DNA of 16,441 nucleotides from CAYMQB01 sp964392665. GTDB taxonomy: Bacteria; Hydrothermota; E44-bin80. The notes beneath the pieces were generated by a model. The model searched no databases. It had not been told where the DNA came from and worked only from the letters and a program-made list of their open reading frames with translations. Made by a program: the position numbers and the translations under genes. This document shows, piece after piece, positions 14,686 through 16,441 of the stretch. Position 1 is the stretch's first letter. Every line of letters starts with the position of its first letter. The stretch lies in contig CAYMQB010000052.1 of the NCBI GenBank assembly GCA_964392665.1, forward strand, positions 1-16,441, given 5' to 3'.

Positions 14686-16365
14686 TTGGTGTCCAGGAAA
14701 ATCGTTGTTCTTCCCAAAAAGGTAAGAGAAAAAATACGTGCGGGAGAGGTGGTAGAAAGACCCGCCTCTATCGTAAAAGAACTTGTTGAAAACTCCATTG
14801 ATGCAGGAAGCAGTAGAGTGGTATGTGAGATTGAGAAGGGGGGTATGGGAAGAATCAGGATTTCGGATAATGGGACCGGAATGATTCCGGAAGATCTTGA
14901 ATCATCACTTCAAAGATATGCAACAAGTAAGATAAATTGTATTGAAGATATTTCAAGAATAAGTACTTTCGGATTCAGGGGCGAGGCGTTGCCAAGCATA
15001 GCTGCGGTTTCTGAAATGGTAATTGAATCGAAAACCCGTGAACAGGAATTGGGTTTCCTGATAAGTTCGCAGGGTGGTTTGGTAGTTGAAAAGAGACCAC
15101 AATCAAGGAAACAGGGAACTACTGTTGATGTCAAAGGACTCTTCTTCAATACTCCAGCACGTAGAAAATTCCTCAAATCTGAATCTGTCGAATTCAGGCA
15201 CATAAAAAAGGTTTTTACTGCGTTAGCCATCGGAAATGAGAGCATTCATTTTATACTTTTCAATAACGGGTCTTTAAGTCTTGACCTTATGCCGGGGACC
15301 GAATTAAAGCACAGAGTCGAGAACCTAGTTCATGGTCTTACAGAAGAGCACTTGATTTCATTTACAGAAAGCAATGAAGGCGTGGCAATTAATGGTGTTA
15401 TCTCAAGACCTGAGTATGCACAAAACGGAAGACAATCTCAGTATATTTTTGCCAATGGAAGATGGATTGCGAGCGGGCTTATAAAGCAGGCAATATATAA
15501 AGCCTATGGAAACAGCTTGTGGGGAAAACACCCGATTTTTGTAGTTAAAATAGCAATCCCGTTTGGCGAGATAGACATCAATGTTCATCCCACAAAAAAG
15601 GAAGTAAGGTTTAGGAACGAAAGAATTGTGTTTGAGTCCATTTTTTCTGGCGTTAGTAAGGCTCTGCGTAACAAGGTAGCATTACCCGAAGTGGTTAAAG
15701 AAAAACCATTTCTTGTGCGCGAGACCCCAGAGAGGTACGCAGGAGAGAACAAACAAATGCTGTTTTTAATCGATGATGAAGCAAAAGCTGTTTTCAGCAA
15801 AGAAGAAGGTGCACCGAAGGATTTCTGGCAGCTACACAGTTCTTATATTTTTGCATCGACAAAGAGTGGTTTCATGATTGTGGACCAGCATGCTGCACAT
15901 GAGAGGATAATATTCGATAGAATTGTGAGAAGAAAAAATCCTATCCCGCCCCAGATGCTTCTTTTTTCTCTAAGCATTGACCTGAGCATTCAGGAAGAAG
16001 AGTTCCTTGAGAGCAACATTCAAGATATGTATGAAATGGGATTTAGGATTAAAAAATTTAGTGGGAAGACCATCGTTGTGGAAGGTGCACCATCCTTTAT
16101 GAAAGCGGTGGATGAGCAGACCATTCACGAGCTTCTGCAGAACATAACAGGAGATGAAGGTGGAAAGGACATATTTGTCGAGTTAGCAAAACAGGTTGCC
16201 TGCAAGGCTGCGATAAAAGCCGGGGATGTTTTGAAACAGGAAGAGATGAATAAGTTAATTGACGCTCTTTTTTCTACAGATAATCCTTTCTCGTGCCCAC
16301 ATGGAAGGCCCACGATGATAAAATTCTCGATCAAGGAACTTGAAAGGAAATTCAAAAGGAAATAA
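14686..16365 (+). CDS. mutL: DNA mismatch repair protein MutL
   Basis: MutL is the GHKL ATPase that links mismatch recognition by MutS to strand incision. The N-terminal domain has GEVVERPASIVKELVENS with E35 and N36, DNGTGM (61-66), TSKI (80-83), TFGFRGEALPSIAAVSE (94-110) and GTTVDVKGLFFNTPARRKF (144-162). The C-terminal domain carries the endonuclease-type motifs DQHAAHE (400-406), ACK (505-507) and CPHGRP (537-542), so this is probably a nicking MutL as in bacteria lacking MutH. The last acidic residue of DQHAx2Ex4E is Asp411, a conservative change. The linker is short, giving 559 aa. TTG (14686) and GTG (14689) are both possible starts; neither has a good ribosome binding site, which suggests coupling to the EAL gene ending 10 bp upstream. 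No mutS is in the window. Confidence 0.96.
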   Translation: MVSRKIVVLPKKVREKIRAGEVVERPASIVKELVENSIDAGSSRVVCEIEKGGMGRIRISDNGTGMIPEDLESSLQRYATSKINCIEDISRISTFGFRGEALPSIAAVSEMVIESKTREQELGFLISSQGGLVVEKRPQSRKQGTTVDVKGLFFNTPARRKFLKSESVEFRHIKKVFTALAIGNESIHFILFNNGSLSLDLMPGTELKHRVENLVHGLTEEHLISFTESNEGVAINGVISRPEYAQNGRQSQYIFANGRWIASGLIKQAIYKAYGNSLWGKHPIFVVKIAIPFGEIDINVHPTKKEVRFRNERIVFESIFSGVSKALRNKVALPEVVKEKPFLVRETPERYAGENKQMLFLIDDEAKAVFSKEEGAPKDFWQLHSSYIFASTKSGFMIVDQHAAHERIIFDRIVRRKNPIPPQMLLFSLSIDLSIQEEEFLESNIQDMYEMGFRIKKFSGKTIVVEGAPSFMKAVDEQTIHELLQNITGDEGGKDIFVELAKQVACKAAIKAGDVLKQEEMNKLIDALFSTDNPFSCPHGRPTMIKFSIKELERKFKRK

Positions 16366-16390
16366 GCGAACATCTCTTTTGAGATTGCGC
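16366..16390 (+). other. Weak hairpin after mutL
   Basis: ATCTC (16372-16376) and GAGAT (16381-16385) form a perfect 5-bp stem with a TTTT loop, flanked by GCG and CGC that can also pair. No T-run follows, so termination is doubtful. The remaining bases to the window end are AT-rich with no gene visible. Confidence 0.3.
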
Positions 16391-16441
16391 AGATAAATCG
16401 AAAGTTCCTGAAGATATTATAAATTAAGGTTTTTCATACCA

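Noticed and set aside
1..16441. CRISPR array, insertion sequence, prophage or toxin-antitoxin system
   Set aside because: No regularly spaced repeats, transposase, integrase or paired small ORFs with recognisable motifs were found.

Overview
This AT-rich window looks like chromosomal sequence from an uncultured Gram-negative-type (diderm) bacterium. An MlaE/MlaF/MlaD lipid-transport set, two predicted lipoproteins and an OmpA-like protein imply an outer membrane. Promoters match the sigma-70 consensus well (TTGACA with TATAAT-like -10 boxes) and several genes use TTG or GTG starts. The phylum cannot be fixed from the sequence alone; a candidate phylum near the FCB/WOR-3-like groups is a guess. 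Every gene called is on the + strand.

Region 1 (1-2660) is accessory. A promoter at 146-174 seems to start a ~178-nt RNA (181-358) with nested complementary segments and a 3' T-run, reminiscent of 6S RNA. A perfect TTGACA-N17-TATAAT promoter (357-385) follows and drives two orphan genes. One is a single-pass membrane protein of unknown family (415-1314). The other is a lipoprotein (1361-2584) with TPR-like repeats and an archaemetzincin-like domain in which every catalytic HExxHxxGxxH ligand is replaced while the structural cysteine pattern is kept. A palindrome (2591-2609) and tRNA-Lys(CTT) close the region.

Region 2 (2780-9772) is housekeeping. Family-4 uracil-DNA glycosylase, dnaB, mlaE, mlaF and mlaD form one overlapping run. 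After 134 bp come radA, a PIN-TRAM protein and ispF. This echoes the Firmicutes radA-disA-yacL-ispD-ispF order with disA and ispD absent. The PIN domain has lost its membrane anchor and most acidic active-site residues.

Region 3 (9773-11501) holds a likely terminator, an anchored OmpA/MotB-like protein, a DUF523 protein, and a peptide-binding lipoprotein gene cut down to its first ~95 codons.

Region 4 (11498-16365) is a signalling run: a membrane histidine kinase, a single-domain response regulator and a degenerate-GGDEF/EAL protein with overlapping ends, predicted to control c-di-GMP breakdown. mutL follows 10 bp later. The last 76 bases hold only a weak hairpin.

The most notable signals are the pseudo-archaemetzincin lipoprotein, the candidate structured RNA, the degenerate PIN-TRAM protein and the decayed binding-protein gene in front of the kinase.
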